NCBI GenBank assembly: GCA_964371025.1
Contig: CAYJKH010000004.1
Coordinates: 82,723 to 146,722, forward strand
DNA from: CAYJDP01 sp964371025
Lineage (GTDB): Bacteria; Bacillota_I; Bacilli_A; RF39; UBA660
Reading direction: 5' to 3'
DNA: 64,000 nucleotides
The translations under genes and the position numbers were made by a program. The notes under the pieces are model-generated. The model saw only the letters and a program-made list of their open reading frames with translations. It ran no database searches and was not told the DNA's origin. Positions 15,595-23,786 of the stretch are shown here, piece by piece. The stretch's first letter is position 1. Each line of letters begins with the position of its first letter.

Positions 15595-18216
15595 TTAAAT
15601 AATATGTTCTAGTGCTGCTTGAGCTGCTGCTAGTCTTGCTATTGGTACTCGGTATGGAGAACAAGATACATATTCAAGTCCTATGTCATTAAAGAACTCA
15701 ATACTAGAAGGATCTCCTCCATGTTCACCACATACTCCTAAGTGAATTTTTTTATTAGTAGTTTTAGCTAATTTTACGGAATTTTTAACTAACTGTCCTA
15801 CTCCTTCTTGATCAAGTTTAGCAAATGGATCATTTTCTAATATTTTATTTTGATAATAACTATCTAAAAATTTAGTAGCATCATCTCTTGAATATCCATA
15901 TGCCATTTGAGTTAAATCATTAGTTCCAAATGAGAAGAAATCAGCATGTTCTGCTATTTTATCAGCAATAATTGTTGCTCTTGGTATTTCGATCATTGTT
16001 CCTACTAAATATTTTATTTTAGTAGTTTTTTCTTTTTGAATTAAATCAGCTTCTTGATTAACTATATCTTTTACAAATGTTAATTCATTAACTGTTCCTA
16101 CTAACGGAATCATTATTTCGGGTACTATATTAATACCTTCTTCATTATTAACCTCAATTGCAGCCTCAATAATAGCTCTTGTTTGCATTTTAGCGATTTC
16201 TGGATAAGTGATTGATAAACGACAGCCTCTATGTCCCATCATTGGATTAAACTCATGTAATTCACTACATTTAGATTTAATGTCTTCTACTGATATATTC
16301 ATCTCTTTTGATAATTCTACTATATCCTCTTCTTTACTTGGTAAAAATTCATGTAATGGTGGATCTAGATATCTTACAGTCATTGGTTTTTCTTTAACTG
16401 CTTTATACATGTTTTTAAAATCATCCTTTTGAAATGGAATTAATTCATTTAGGGCATCAATTCTAGTTTTTTCATCACTTGCTAAAATCATTTTTCTAAT
16501 TTTTATAATTCTACTTTTATCAAAAAACATATGCTCAGTACGGCAAAGTCCAATTCCTTCAGCACCGAGCTCCAATGCTTTATTAGTATCTGTTGGATTA
16601 TCAGCATTTGCTCTAATTCCTAAAGTTCTAACTGAATCTGCCCACTCCATTATTTTGCTAAAGTTACCTGATATTTTTGCTTCTTCTGTTTTAATATTTC
16701 CTTGATATATTTTACCAGTTGAACCATCTAGGGAAATATAATCATCTTTAGTAAAGGTTATATTTCCTAAAGTAAACTCTTCTTTTTCTTCATTAATTTT
16801 TATATCATCACAACCTGATACACAACAAGTTCCCATACCACGAGCAACAACTGCTGCATGAGATGTCATTCCTCCTCGAACTGTTAAAATCCCTTGACTG
16901 GCATGCATTCCTTCAATATCTTCAGGAGATGTTTCAAGTCTTACTAAAATTACTTTTTCTCCTTTTTGACCACGTTTTTTAGCATCATCGGCATTAAATG
17001 AAATCCTACCAGATGCAGCACCAGGAGATGCCGCAAGTCCACTTCCAATTTCTTTGGCTTCTTTTATAGCATTCATATCAAATGTTGGATGAAGTAATTG
17101 ATCAAGAGATTTAGCATCTATTTTTAATACTGCTTCATTTTTAGTAATTAATTTCTCATCAACCATATCACATGCTATTTGAAGAGCTGCTTGGGCTGTT
17201 CTTTTACCGTTTCTTGTTTGTAAGAAATATAGGGTTTTATCTTCAATAGTAAACTCCATATCTTGCATATCTTTATAATGTTTTTCTAATTTTTTAGCAA
17301 TTGTTACAAATTGTTCATAAACTTCAGGCATGTCTTCTTGTAATTTTTCAATTTTTTGAGGTGTTCTAACTCCTGCTACAACATCTTCTCCTTGAGCATT
17401 AATTAAATATTCTCCATATATTTTATTTTCTCCAGTTGATGGATTTCTAGTAAATGCTACTCCTGTTCCAGAAGTATTACCCATATTTCCAAATACCATT
17501 GATTGGATATTAACAGCAGTTCCCCAACTAGCGGGAATATCATTCATTCTTCTATAAACTACTGCTCGATTATTTTCCCAAGAATTAAACACCGCTTTTA
17601 CTGCTCCTAGTAATTGAGTTTTAGCATCATTCGGAAATTCTTCTCCTTTATTATCTTTATAAATACCTTTAAAAAGTCTAACTAACTCTTTTAAATCATC
17701 CACTGTAAGATCTGTATCATTTTTAATATTACGCTTTTCTTTTACTTCATCAATTATTTTTTCAAAGTAAGACTTTTTAACATCCATTACAACATCAGCA
17801 TACATTTGAATAAATCTACGGTATGAATCATAGGCAAATCTTTCATTATTAGTCTTTATCGCTAAAGCTTTAACTACTTCATCATTAAGTCCTAAATTTA
17901 GGATAGTATCCATCATTCCTGGCATTGAAGCACGAGATCCACTTCTTACTGATACAAGTAAAGGATTATTTATATCTCCAAACTTTTTATTAGTTATTTT
18001 CTCTAATTTTTCAATGTTTTCATATATTTCTTTTTCAATTGATTCTTTAATTTTCTTATTTTCTTTATAATAATCTAAACAAGCATCAGTTGATATAGTA
18101 AATCCTTGGGGAATTGGTAGTCCTAAATTAGTCATTTCTGCTAAGTTAGCACCTTTTCCTCCAAGTATATTTTTCATATTTTTATTACCTTCATTAAATA
18201 AGTATACAAATTTCAT
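15595..18216 (-). CDS. ppdK: Pyruvate, phosphate dikinase
   Basis: Interconverts PEP, AMP and PPi with pyruvate, ATP and Pi. The three domains are in order: an ATP-grasp domain with GGKGANLAEMTNLGLPIPQGF at the N-terminus (read as GGKGANLAEM to IPQGF), the swivelling phosphohistidine domain GGMTSHAAVVARGMG with the active His near 455, and a C-terminal PEP/TIM-barrel domain ending with GVCGEHGGDPSS, whose Cys is the proton donor. The length of 873 residues is standard. AAGGAGG precedes the ATG. A pyruvate kinase is also encoded in this window, so the cell can use either route at the PEP/pyruvate step. Confidence 0.97.
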   Translation of the reverse strand: MKFVYLFNEGNKNMKNILGGKGANLAEMTNLGLPIPQGFTISTDACLDYYKENKKIKESIEKEIYENIEKLEKITNKKFGDINNPLLVSVRSGSRASMPGMMDTILNLGLNDEVVKALAIKTNNERFAYDSYRRFIQMYADVVMDVKKSYFEKIIDEVKEKRNIKNDTDLTVDDLKELVRLFKGIYKDNKGEEFPNDAKTQLLGAVKAVFNSWENNRAVVYRRMNDIPASWGTAVNIQSMVFGNMGNTSGTGVAFTRNPSTGENKIYGEYLINAQGEDVVAGVRTPQKIEKLQEDMPEVYEQFVTIAKKLEKHYKDMQDMEFTIEDKTLYFLQTRNGKRTAQAALQIACDMVDEKLITKNEAVLKIDAKSLDQLLHPTFDMNAIKEAKEIGSGLAASPGAASGRISFNADDAKKRGQKGEKVILVRLETSPEDIEGMHASQGILTVRGGMTSHAAVVARGMGTCCVSGCDDIKINEEKEEFTLGNITFTKDDYISLDGSTGKIYQGNIKTEEAKISGNFSKIMEWADSVRTLGIRANADNPTDTNKALELGAEGIGLCRTEHMFFDKSRIIKIRKMILASDEKTRIDALNELIPFQKDDFKNMYKAVKEKPMTVRYLDPPLHEFLPSKEEDIVELSKEMNISVEDIKSKCSELHEFNPMMGHRGCRLSITYPEIAKMQTRAIIEAAIEVNNEEGINIVPEIMIPLVGTVNELTFVKDIVNQEADLIQKEKTTKIKYLVGTMIEIPRATIIADKIAEHADFFSFGTNDLTQMAYGYSRDDATKFLDSYYQNKILENDPFAKLDQEGVGQLVKNSVKLAKTTNKKIHLGVCGEHGGDPSSIEFFNDIGLEYVSCSPYRVPIARLAAAQAALEHII

Positions 18217-18267
18217 ATATCCTCCTTATACTATAATAAATATATCAATAATTAGAAAATTATACAA

Positions 18268-18295
18268 GAAAAAAAGTATATCAGTTATGATATAC
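18268..18295 (-). terminator. Terminator overlapping the end of the DUF5684-like gene
   Basis: The stem GTATATC (18276-18282) pairs with GATATAC (18289-18295), followed on the minus strand by seven T. The stop codon of the gene lies in the loop. Confidence 0.75.
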
Positions 18296-18764
18296 CATTT
18301 ATCAAAATTAAGATTAGTAACAAAACTCCTAAAGATAAAATTAAAAATATAAAAATAGTCATCAAAAGAGAAATAATTATAGTATTTTTAATTTTTTTAT
18401 TACTAGGGTTAATTAATTTATTTTTTGAAAATAATAATAATATATTTAAGAATGGGTAAAATAAATTACTTAAAATAATATAAACATACGACTTATTTAA
18501 ATATGTTAATAATAATGAGTTAATTCCTAATATAATTAAAATGAATAAAAACACTCCTACATAAGGTATAAATATGGATAATAATCCAAATAAGATTAAC
18601 GGATTGATATTAATAATTCTAGACACACACACTAGATTATAAATGGGAATTAGACTTTTATAAGCCTTAATTCCTATATCTTTGAATACTTTATATAGAC
18701 TTATTACATAAATAAGATAAATTATAATAATACTACTAATAATTATAATATTAAAAGTATCTAT
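18285..18764 (-). CDS. DUF5684-like membrane protein with an apparent ATA start
   Basis: Four to five hydrophobic helices. The stretch YKVFKDIGIKAYKSLIPIYN just after the first helix is the hallmark of DUF5684-type membrane proteins. The first normal start is a GTG at 18632, which would remove the first helix and this motif. The frame stays open upstream to a TGA at 18777-18779. An AGTAGG site lies seven bases before ATA-GAT-ACT, where ATG would be expected. So the gene either uses AUA, has lost its start codon, or carries a sequence error. It follows trxA closely. Function unknown. Confidence 0.6.
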   Translation of the reverse strand: MDTFNIIIISSIIIIYLIYVISLYKVFKDIGIKAYKSLIPIYNLVCVSRIININPLILFGLLSIFIPYVGVFLFILIILGINSLLLTYLNKSYVYIILSNLFYPFLNILLLFSKNKLINPSNKKIKNTIIISLLMTIFIFLILSLGVLLLILILINGIS

Positions 18765-18772
18765 TTTTATAC

Positions 18773-19066
18773 CTACTCACTTTTACTAAATTCTTCTATT
18801 TCTTCTTTTGATAAAATACCACCAGTTTTAGCAATTAATTTATCATTTTTAAAAAGTAATATAGAAGGTACTGAAAATACTTTATATTCTTTTGCTAAAT
18901 CAACGTTTTCATCAACATCAATTTTATAAATATCAATAGTATCTATCTCTTCTAAAGTAGGGGTTATCATTTTACAAGGTCCGCACCAAGTAGCAGAAAA
19001 CACCACTAAAACTTTATCTTTTTTTATTACTTCTAAGAATTCATTTTTATTATTTATTATTTTCAT
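18773..19066 (-). CDS. trxA: Thioredoxin
   Basis: A short thioredoxin (97 residues) with the redox motif WCGPC (Cys28, Cys31) and the cis-proline stretch FSVPSILLF. It reduces disulfides in the cytoplasm. AGGAG precedes the ATG. Gene order is cvpA-trxA-DUF5684. Neither NADPH nor ferredoxin thioredoxin reductase flavoproteins are in the window, but an FTR-beta-like protein is encoded at 37.3 kb. Confidence 0.93.
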   Translation of the reverse strand: MKIINNKNEFLEVIKKDKVLVVFSATWCGPCKMITPTLEEIDTIDIYKIDVDENVDLAKEYKVFSVPSILLFKNDKLIAKTGGILSKEEIEEFSKSE

Positions 19067-19075
19067 ATAAATCTC

Positions 19076-19792
19076 CTATTCATATTTTTTTAATATATTA
19101 TCTAAGTTTGATACATTATCTAATTTTTCTTTTTCTTCTAATACTTTTACTGTTTCAACATTAGTTATTTCATATTTTAATAACATATCCATTAATTGAT
19201 TATCAGCTTCTATATTAGTAATTTTTTCATCCTGAATATTATTTGTTAATTCATAAACTTCATCGATTGGTTCAATTACTTTATTAGTTTTATCTGATAA
19301 GAATAAACTATCATGAATTATATAGTCTATTACTTTGCTTTCACGATATAAATCAATATTTCCTAGTGGAATGGCAAGTAATAATAAAACTACAAATATA
19401 ACAATATATCCTTCTACTAATCCAATTAAAAATCCAATTATTTTAGAAGGTATTTGTAAAATAATTGTCATATCTACTAGTTTTTGTAAAATCCCTGTGA
19501 TTGCTAATATTATAGAAAAAACAAAGTATAAACCACCAAATACTAGTAAAAATCCTACTAATCGATACATTAATATATTAAGAGAGTCTATTCCTTCAAA
19601 ACTTCCCCAAAAATTAGAAAATGGTAAGTATGTACTTAAAATGTTACTTAATTCTTTTGAAAATGTAAATCCTAAGTAAAATACTATAATTGTTCCAATA
19701 ATTGAAATAGCTCCTTTTATAGCACCTTTTTTAAGTCCTACTAGCCCACTCATAATTATTAATAATATTACTCCAATATCAAAAACATTCAT
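19076..19792 (-). CDS. cvpA: CvpA-family membrane protein
   Basis: Four hydrophobic helices in the first 150 residues, starting with NVFDIGVILLIIMSGLVGLKKG (quoted as NVFDIGVIL to GLKKG), the typical CvpA/colicin V production family opening. A 90-residue acidic C-terminal tail follows. Its role in Bacillota is unclear; the family is linked to envelope homeostasis. AGGAGG precedes the ATG. First gene of the cvpA-trxA-DUF5684 run, divergent from rnhC. Confidence 0.85.
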   Translation of the reverse strand: MNVFDIGVILLIIMSGLVGLKKGAIKGAISIIGTIIVFYLGFTFSKELSNILSTYLPFSNFWGSFEGIDSLNILMYRLVGFLLVFGGLYFVFSIILAITGILQKLVDMTIILQIPSKIIGFLIGLVEGYIVIFVVLLLLAIPLGNIDLYRESKVIDYIIHDSLFLSDKTNKVIEPIDEVYELTNNIQDEKITNIEADNQLMDMLLKYEITNVETVKVLEEKEKLDNVSNLDNILKKYE

Positions 19793-19840
19793 AAAAATTC
19801 CTCCTTGATTATTTATAGTATAAACTATTTTTTAAAAATA

Positions 19841-19849
19841 TGCTATAAT
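19841..19849 (+). promoter_or_regulatory. Extended -10 promoter of rnhC
   Basis: TGCTATAAT is a perfect extended -10 element about 18 bases before the ATG. The -35 position is poor (TAAACT at 17 bases), which fits an extended -10 promoter. Confidence 0.6.
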
Positions 19850-19866
19850 TATTTAAGAGGTGTATT

Positions 19867-20772
19867 ATGAATATAGTTATTAAAGTTGATGAAGAAACAA
19901 AAGCAAAAATGATTGAATATTATAAAGACAAAAAAAGAGATAAAGAAATCCCTTATGTTGTTTTTCAAGCAGATGAAGAAGATACTGTAATTACAATGTA
20001 TACTTCAAATAAAGTAATGTTCCAAGGACTATCAGCAGATGTTGATGCTTCGATGTGGGGAATTGCCGTTGATCAAGCCAAAGAAAAAAATGAAGTTATT
20101 AAAGATATGACTTATTATAATATATCATCAGTTGGATCTGATGAAGTTGGTACGGGAGACTATTTTGGACCAATTGTTGTTAGTGCAGCCTACGTTAAAA
20201 AAGAAGAAATTAAATTTTTAGAAGATTTAGGAGTGGCTGATTCAAAAAAATTAAATGATGAGAAGATTTTAAAAATTGCTCCACTAATTGCAAAACAAAT
20301 TAAATATAAAAGCACTATTTTATCTAATAAAGAATATAATGAAAAGTATTCTAAAAATGTAAATATGAATAAGATTAAAGCTCTTTTACATAATAAAGTA
20401 TTACTGGAGTTAACTAATGAAATAGATGACAAATATGATTTAATTATAATTGATGAGTTTGCTCGTGAAAACCGTTATTATGAGTATTTAAGTGATTGTA
20501 GTGAAGTTAAAAGAGGTTTAACTTTTCTAACTAAAGCGGAAGATAAAAATTTAGCAGTAGCAGCTGCTAGTATTATATCTAGATATATATTTTTAAAAGA
20601 ATTTGATAAACTATCAGATAGTGTTGCTCTTCCTCTTCCAAAAGGTGCAGGTGTTGAGGTTGATAAAATTGGAGAAGAACTAGTAGAAAAATATAATGAA
20701 GATAAACTAAAAGATGTTGCTAAATTAAACTTTAAAAATACAGATCGTATTTTACATACTATGATATATTAA
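19867..20772 (+). CDS. rnhC: Ribonuclease HIII
   Basis: Removes RNA from RNA-DNA hybrids. The N-terminal 85 residues form the TBP-like substrate-binding domain special to RNase HIII. The catalytic domain begins SVGSDEVGTGDYFGP, with Asp92 and Glu93 as the first metal ligands. It continues with the SKKLND motif, an acidic residue in IIIDEF, and AVAAASIISRY. The length of 301 residues is normal. The GAGGTG site fits the ATG. Transcribed alone. Confidence 0.95.
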   Translation: MNIVIKVDEETKAKMIEYYKDKKRDKEIPYVVFQADEEDTVITMYTSNKVMFQGLSADVDASMWGIAVDQAKEKNEVIKDMTYYNISSVGSDEVGTGDYFGPIVVSAAYVKKEEIKFLEDLGVADSKKLNDEKILKIAPLIAKQIKYKSTILSNKEYNEKYSKNVNMNKIKALLHNKVLLELTNEIDDKYDLIIIDEFARENRYYEYLSDCSEVKRGLTFLTKAEDKNLAVAAASIISRYIFLKEFDKLSDSVALPLPKGAGVEVDKIGEELVEKYNEDKLKDVAKLNFKNTDRILHTMIY

Positions 20773-20797
20773 AAAGACAAGGAAACTTGTCTTTTTT
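20771..20797. terminator. Bidirectional terminator between rnhC and a small gene
   Basis: AAAAAGACAAG pairs with CTTGTCTTTTT around a GAAA loop, with A and T tracts on both sides. Confidence 0.88.
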
Positions 20798-20981
20798 AGT
20801 GTTCTTCAAATCTTAAATATTTCTTTGTTTTTACTTCCTCTTTTTGAAGTAATAAAAATAGTTCATTTTCACACTGTTCACATATAATATTACTTTTAAC
20901 TTCACTATACTCTTCTTTTACTTTTTTTAATAATATTATTGATCCTCTTCTTATACTTTTACTCCATACTTTTTCTATCAT
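20796..20981 (-). CDS. Small hypothetical protein (61 residues) with a CxxC pair
   Basis: Starts MIEKVWSKS after an AGAGG site at 8 bases; the reading from 21017 adds twelve residues with no ribosome site. It is a basic protein with one ICEQCEN motif that could bind zinc as half of a dimeric site. The shared bidirectional terminator at its end and the good ribosome site support a real gene. I do not recognise the family. Confidence 0.55.
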   Translation of the reverse strand: MIEKVWSKSIRRGSIILLKKVKEEYSEVKSNIICEQCENELFLLLQKEEVKTKKYLRFEEH

Positions 20982-21070
20982 ATTTCGTACCTCTATTTTA
21001 GTATAACATAAATCCAAAAAATACTATGTTTTTTTTAAATATATGATATATTTATATTATAGGAGGAAAA

Positions 21071-22585
21071 ATGAAAAAATTAAAAAATAAAAAAATACTA
21101 ATTCCAAGCATTATTTTAATATTAATAATAATTATTGGAGTTACAATCTATTTTATTAAAAGTAATAATATAGATTATAGTCTAGTACATACTCAAATTG
21201 ATACTAATAGTTGTGAGGATATTAAAACTACTAGTCATGAAATATTATTTTTAGTAAATGGTTACCCTTTAGTAGTTGATACTAAAAGTGATGAGGTACA
21301 CTATAACACTACTCAACTAACTACTGAATTGGCAAATGAAATTACTTTATGTAATTCTAAAGGATATGAGGTATTAGTTAATGAAGAAAAATTAACTAAT
21401 AAGAAAAGTCTAGATATAAACCTAGATACACTAAGTATGGATGAATATATAAATATTACTCTTAGTAAAAATAATGAAGAAAAAGATGTATTAATTAGAA
21501 CTTTACATGAAAACATTAACTTTTCCACACAAGGAGAAAGTGATGATGGTTACTATTATTTTGATTATAATAATGGTGCAGTTAAGATGGATAATGAAGG
21601 GAATGTTGTATTTTACAAAGTAACAGAGTTTATTAGAAATTTCAAAAAATATGAAATTGATGGTAAAACTTATTATGGTCATTTAGAACAAGCTTATGTT
21701 TACGATAATATTACTGTTGAAGGTGCTAAACATATGAAACTTATTGTAATGGATGATGAGTATAATATAGTAGATACTGTTGATTACTTAAATGCTAGTA
21801 ATGGTATTCATGAAAATCATTCTCTAGAAAATCATGACTATCAAATACTTGATTTAGGACATTATATTGTAACAGCATACGTTGCAGAAGATGTTGATAA
21901 TGTTTCTGCAGACTTAATGATCAATGATGATAAAGAGGCAAAAGTTGCAGCAGCAGTTTTCCAAGAAATAAAAGATGATGAGCTAATATTTGAGTTTAAT
22001 TCTATTAACTATCCAGAATTATATGAGTATAGTACTGATCGTAATAATTATGGAGATGATGAATATCAAGATTATATGCATTTAAACTCTGTTATAATTG
22101 ATCCAAATGATGGTAATTATATTATTTCATTAAGAAGTATGGATGGAATTATTAAAGTTAATAAACAAACTTCTGATATTATGTGGATTCTAGGAGGAAT
22201 TGGTGATCAATTTGATGTTGGCAATTATCAACCATCACGTCAACACTATGCTACTATATCAATTAATGATACCTTAACATTATATGATAATGGTAATACA
22301 AATGAACAATCAAGAATCTTAGAGTATAAGTTAGATGAAGATAATAAAGAATTAATTAAAGCTAATGAATTCCAAATTGATGGATATTTTGGAAGTATAA
22401 GAGGTTCAACTATCAGATTATCAACTGATGAAAATATTTTCTTATCTGCTTGGGGTGAAACTCAAGATAACAAAGCAATCATTACTGAATATAACTTTGA
22501 TACTGATGAAAAAATATTAGAGATATATGATCATACAGAAGAATTAGATAGTAAAACATATCGAGTACATAAATATGATAACTAA
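21071..22585 (+). CDS. Membrane-anchored arylsulfotransferase (ASST)-like protein
   Basis: An uncleaved-type signal anchor (about residues 9-29) is followed by a large extracellular domain. Repeated beta-propeller-like strands and DYMHLNSVIIDPNDGNYIIS (about 335), KQTSDIMWILGG, SRQHYATI and SIRGSTIRL recall the arylsulfate sulfotransferase family (PF05935/PF14269 type). Known ASST enzymes move sulfate from one phenol to another through a histidine; which histidine would serve here is not clear. AGGAGG precedes the ATG. Transcribed alone, convergent with dnaJ. Enzymatic activity is inference. Confidence 0.75.
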   Translation: MKKLKNKKILIPSIILILIIIIGVTIYFIKSNNIDYSLVHTQIDTNSCEDIKTTSHEILFLVNGYPLVVDTKSDEVHYNTTQLTTELANEITLCNSKGYEVLVNEEKLTNKKSLDINLDTLSMDEYINITLSKNNEEKDVLIRTLHENINFSTQGESDDGYYYFDYNNGAVKMDNEGNVVFYKVTEFIRNFKKYEIDGKTYYGHLEQAYVYDNITVEGAKHMKLIVMDDEYNIVDTVDYLNASNGIHENHSLENHDYQILDLGHYIVTAYVAEDVDNVSADLMINDDKEAKVAAAVFQEIKDDELIFEFNSINYPELYEYSTDRNNYGDDEYQDYMHLNSVIIDPNDGNYIISLRSMDGIIKVNKQTSDIMWILGGIGDQFDVGNYQPSRQHYATISINDTLTLYDNGNTNEQSRILEYKLDEDNKELIKANEFQIDGYFGSIRGSTIRLSTDENIFLSAWGETQDNKAIITEYNFDTDEKILEIYDHTEELDSKTYRVHKYDN

Positions 22586-22612
22586 AAAAAGTAGAATATA
22601 ATTCTACTTTTT
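22584..22612. terminator. Bidirectional terminator between the ASST-like gene and dnaJ
   Basis: AAAGTAGAAT (22588-22597) pairs with ATTCTACTTT (22601-22610) around a 3-base loop, flanked by A and T tracts. Confidence 0.88.
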
Positions 22613-23732
22613 ATTTTTCATTTTTTTCAGTAAATTTATCAAAATTTTTAATAAAACTATCTGTTACTAAAGATTTTTCTAATTTCTCTAATAATTTTTT
22701 TTCATCTTTACTAACTTTTTTCGGAGTTACTACTCTAAAGACAACGTACATATCACCTTTTCTATTTGATGATGAATTAAATATACCTTTTCCTTTAATT
22801 CTTTGTTTATCTCCAGTATCGGTTCCAGTTGGTACTTGTAGTTTTACATTTCCATGAATTGTTGGAATTTCTTTTTTACATCCTAGGATAGCATCCACAA
22901 TTGTTATAGGTACTTCTAAATATATATCATTTTTATCTCTTTCATAAAATTCATGTTCTTTTACAATAAATTCAATATATAAATCTCCATTTGGTCCACC
23001 ATTTAATCCTGGATTTCCTTTTCCAGAAAGTCTTAACTGTTCTCCAGTAGATACCCCACTTGGAATTGTTACAGTTACTTCTTTATTTTTCTTGATTTTT
23101 CCTTTTCCATTACAAGATTTACATTTTGTTTTAAATGTTTTACCTTCTCCCCCACAAGTAGGACAAGTTGTTTTAGTTAAGAAAGCTCCAAGAATTGTTC
23201 TTTGTTCTGATGTTACTTGCCCACTTCCGTTACAAGTTGCACAAGTAGTTGAATCAAATCCACCTTCTCCATGACATTCACTGCAGTCATCCATTACATC
23301 TAAATCAATTTTTCGCTCTGTTCCATATACTGCTTCTTCAAATGTAAGATGCATACGCATAATTGCATCAGATCCTTGACGGGCTCTTGTTCTTGATGAA
23401 CCTCCGAAACCGGAAAATCCTGAACCACCGAATAAATTATCGAAAATATCTCCAAAGTCAAAGTCTGCTCCACTAAATCCAGAACCTCCAAAACCAGAAG
23501 CTCCATTATTATTGAATGAATGGCCAAATTGATCATATTGTTTTCTTTTTTGACTATCAGATAATACTGAATAAGCTTCTTGAGCTTCTTTAAAACTCTC
23601 TTCCGCTTTTGGATTATCTTTATTTAAGTCTGGATGAAATTCCTTAGCTTTTTTACGAAAAGCACTTTTAATATCTGCTTCACTTGCATTCTTATCTACT
23701 CCTAAGGTTTCATAATAATCTCTTTTACTCAT
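22611..23732 (-). CDS. dnaJ: Chaperone DnaJ (Hsp40)
   Basis: Co-chaperone that delivers unfolded proteins to DnaK and triggers its ATPase. J domain with His33-Pro34-Asp35, then a Gly/Phe-rich linker (about 75-120), then the zinc region with four CxxCxGxG motifs (CSECHGEG, CATCNGSG, CPTCGGEG, CKSCNGKG), then the C-terminal substrate domains. A complete type I DnaJ. Last gene of hrcA-grpE-dnaK-dnaJ. A hairpin lies between dnaK and dnaJ. Confidence 0.97.
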   Translation of the reverse strand: MSKRDYYETLGVDKNASEADIKSAFRKKAKEFHPDLNKDNPKAEESFKEAQEAYSVLSDSQKRKQYDQFGHSFNNNGASGFGGSGFSGADFDFGDIFDNLFGGSGFSGFGGSSRTRARQGSDAIMRMHLTFEEAVYGTERKIDLDVMDDCSECHGEGGFDSTTCATCNGSGQVTSEQRTILGAFLTKTTCPTCGGEGKTFKTKCKSCNGKGKIKKNKEVTVTIPSGVSTGEQLRLSGKGNPGLNGGPNGDLYIEFIVKEHEFYERDKNDIYLEVPITIVDAILGCKKEIPTIHGNVKLQVPTGTDTGDKQRIKGKGIFNSSSNRKGDMYVVFRVVTPKKVSKDEKKLLEKLEKSLVTDSFIKNFDKFTEKNEK

Positions 23733-23755
23733 TTTTACTCCTTAATAAAATTATA

Positions 23756-23777
23756 AAGTTCTAGTTTCCTAGAACTT
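23756..23777 (-). terminator. Hairpin between dnaK and dnaJ (attenuator or processing site)
   Basis: A perfect 9-bp stem AAGTTCTAG/CTAGAACTT with a GAAA loop on the minus strand. Only a broken T-rich stretch follows, so partial termination or an RNA-stabilising structure is more likely than a full stop. Confidence 0.6.
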
Positions 23778-23786
23778 ATAACTTTT

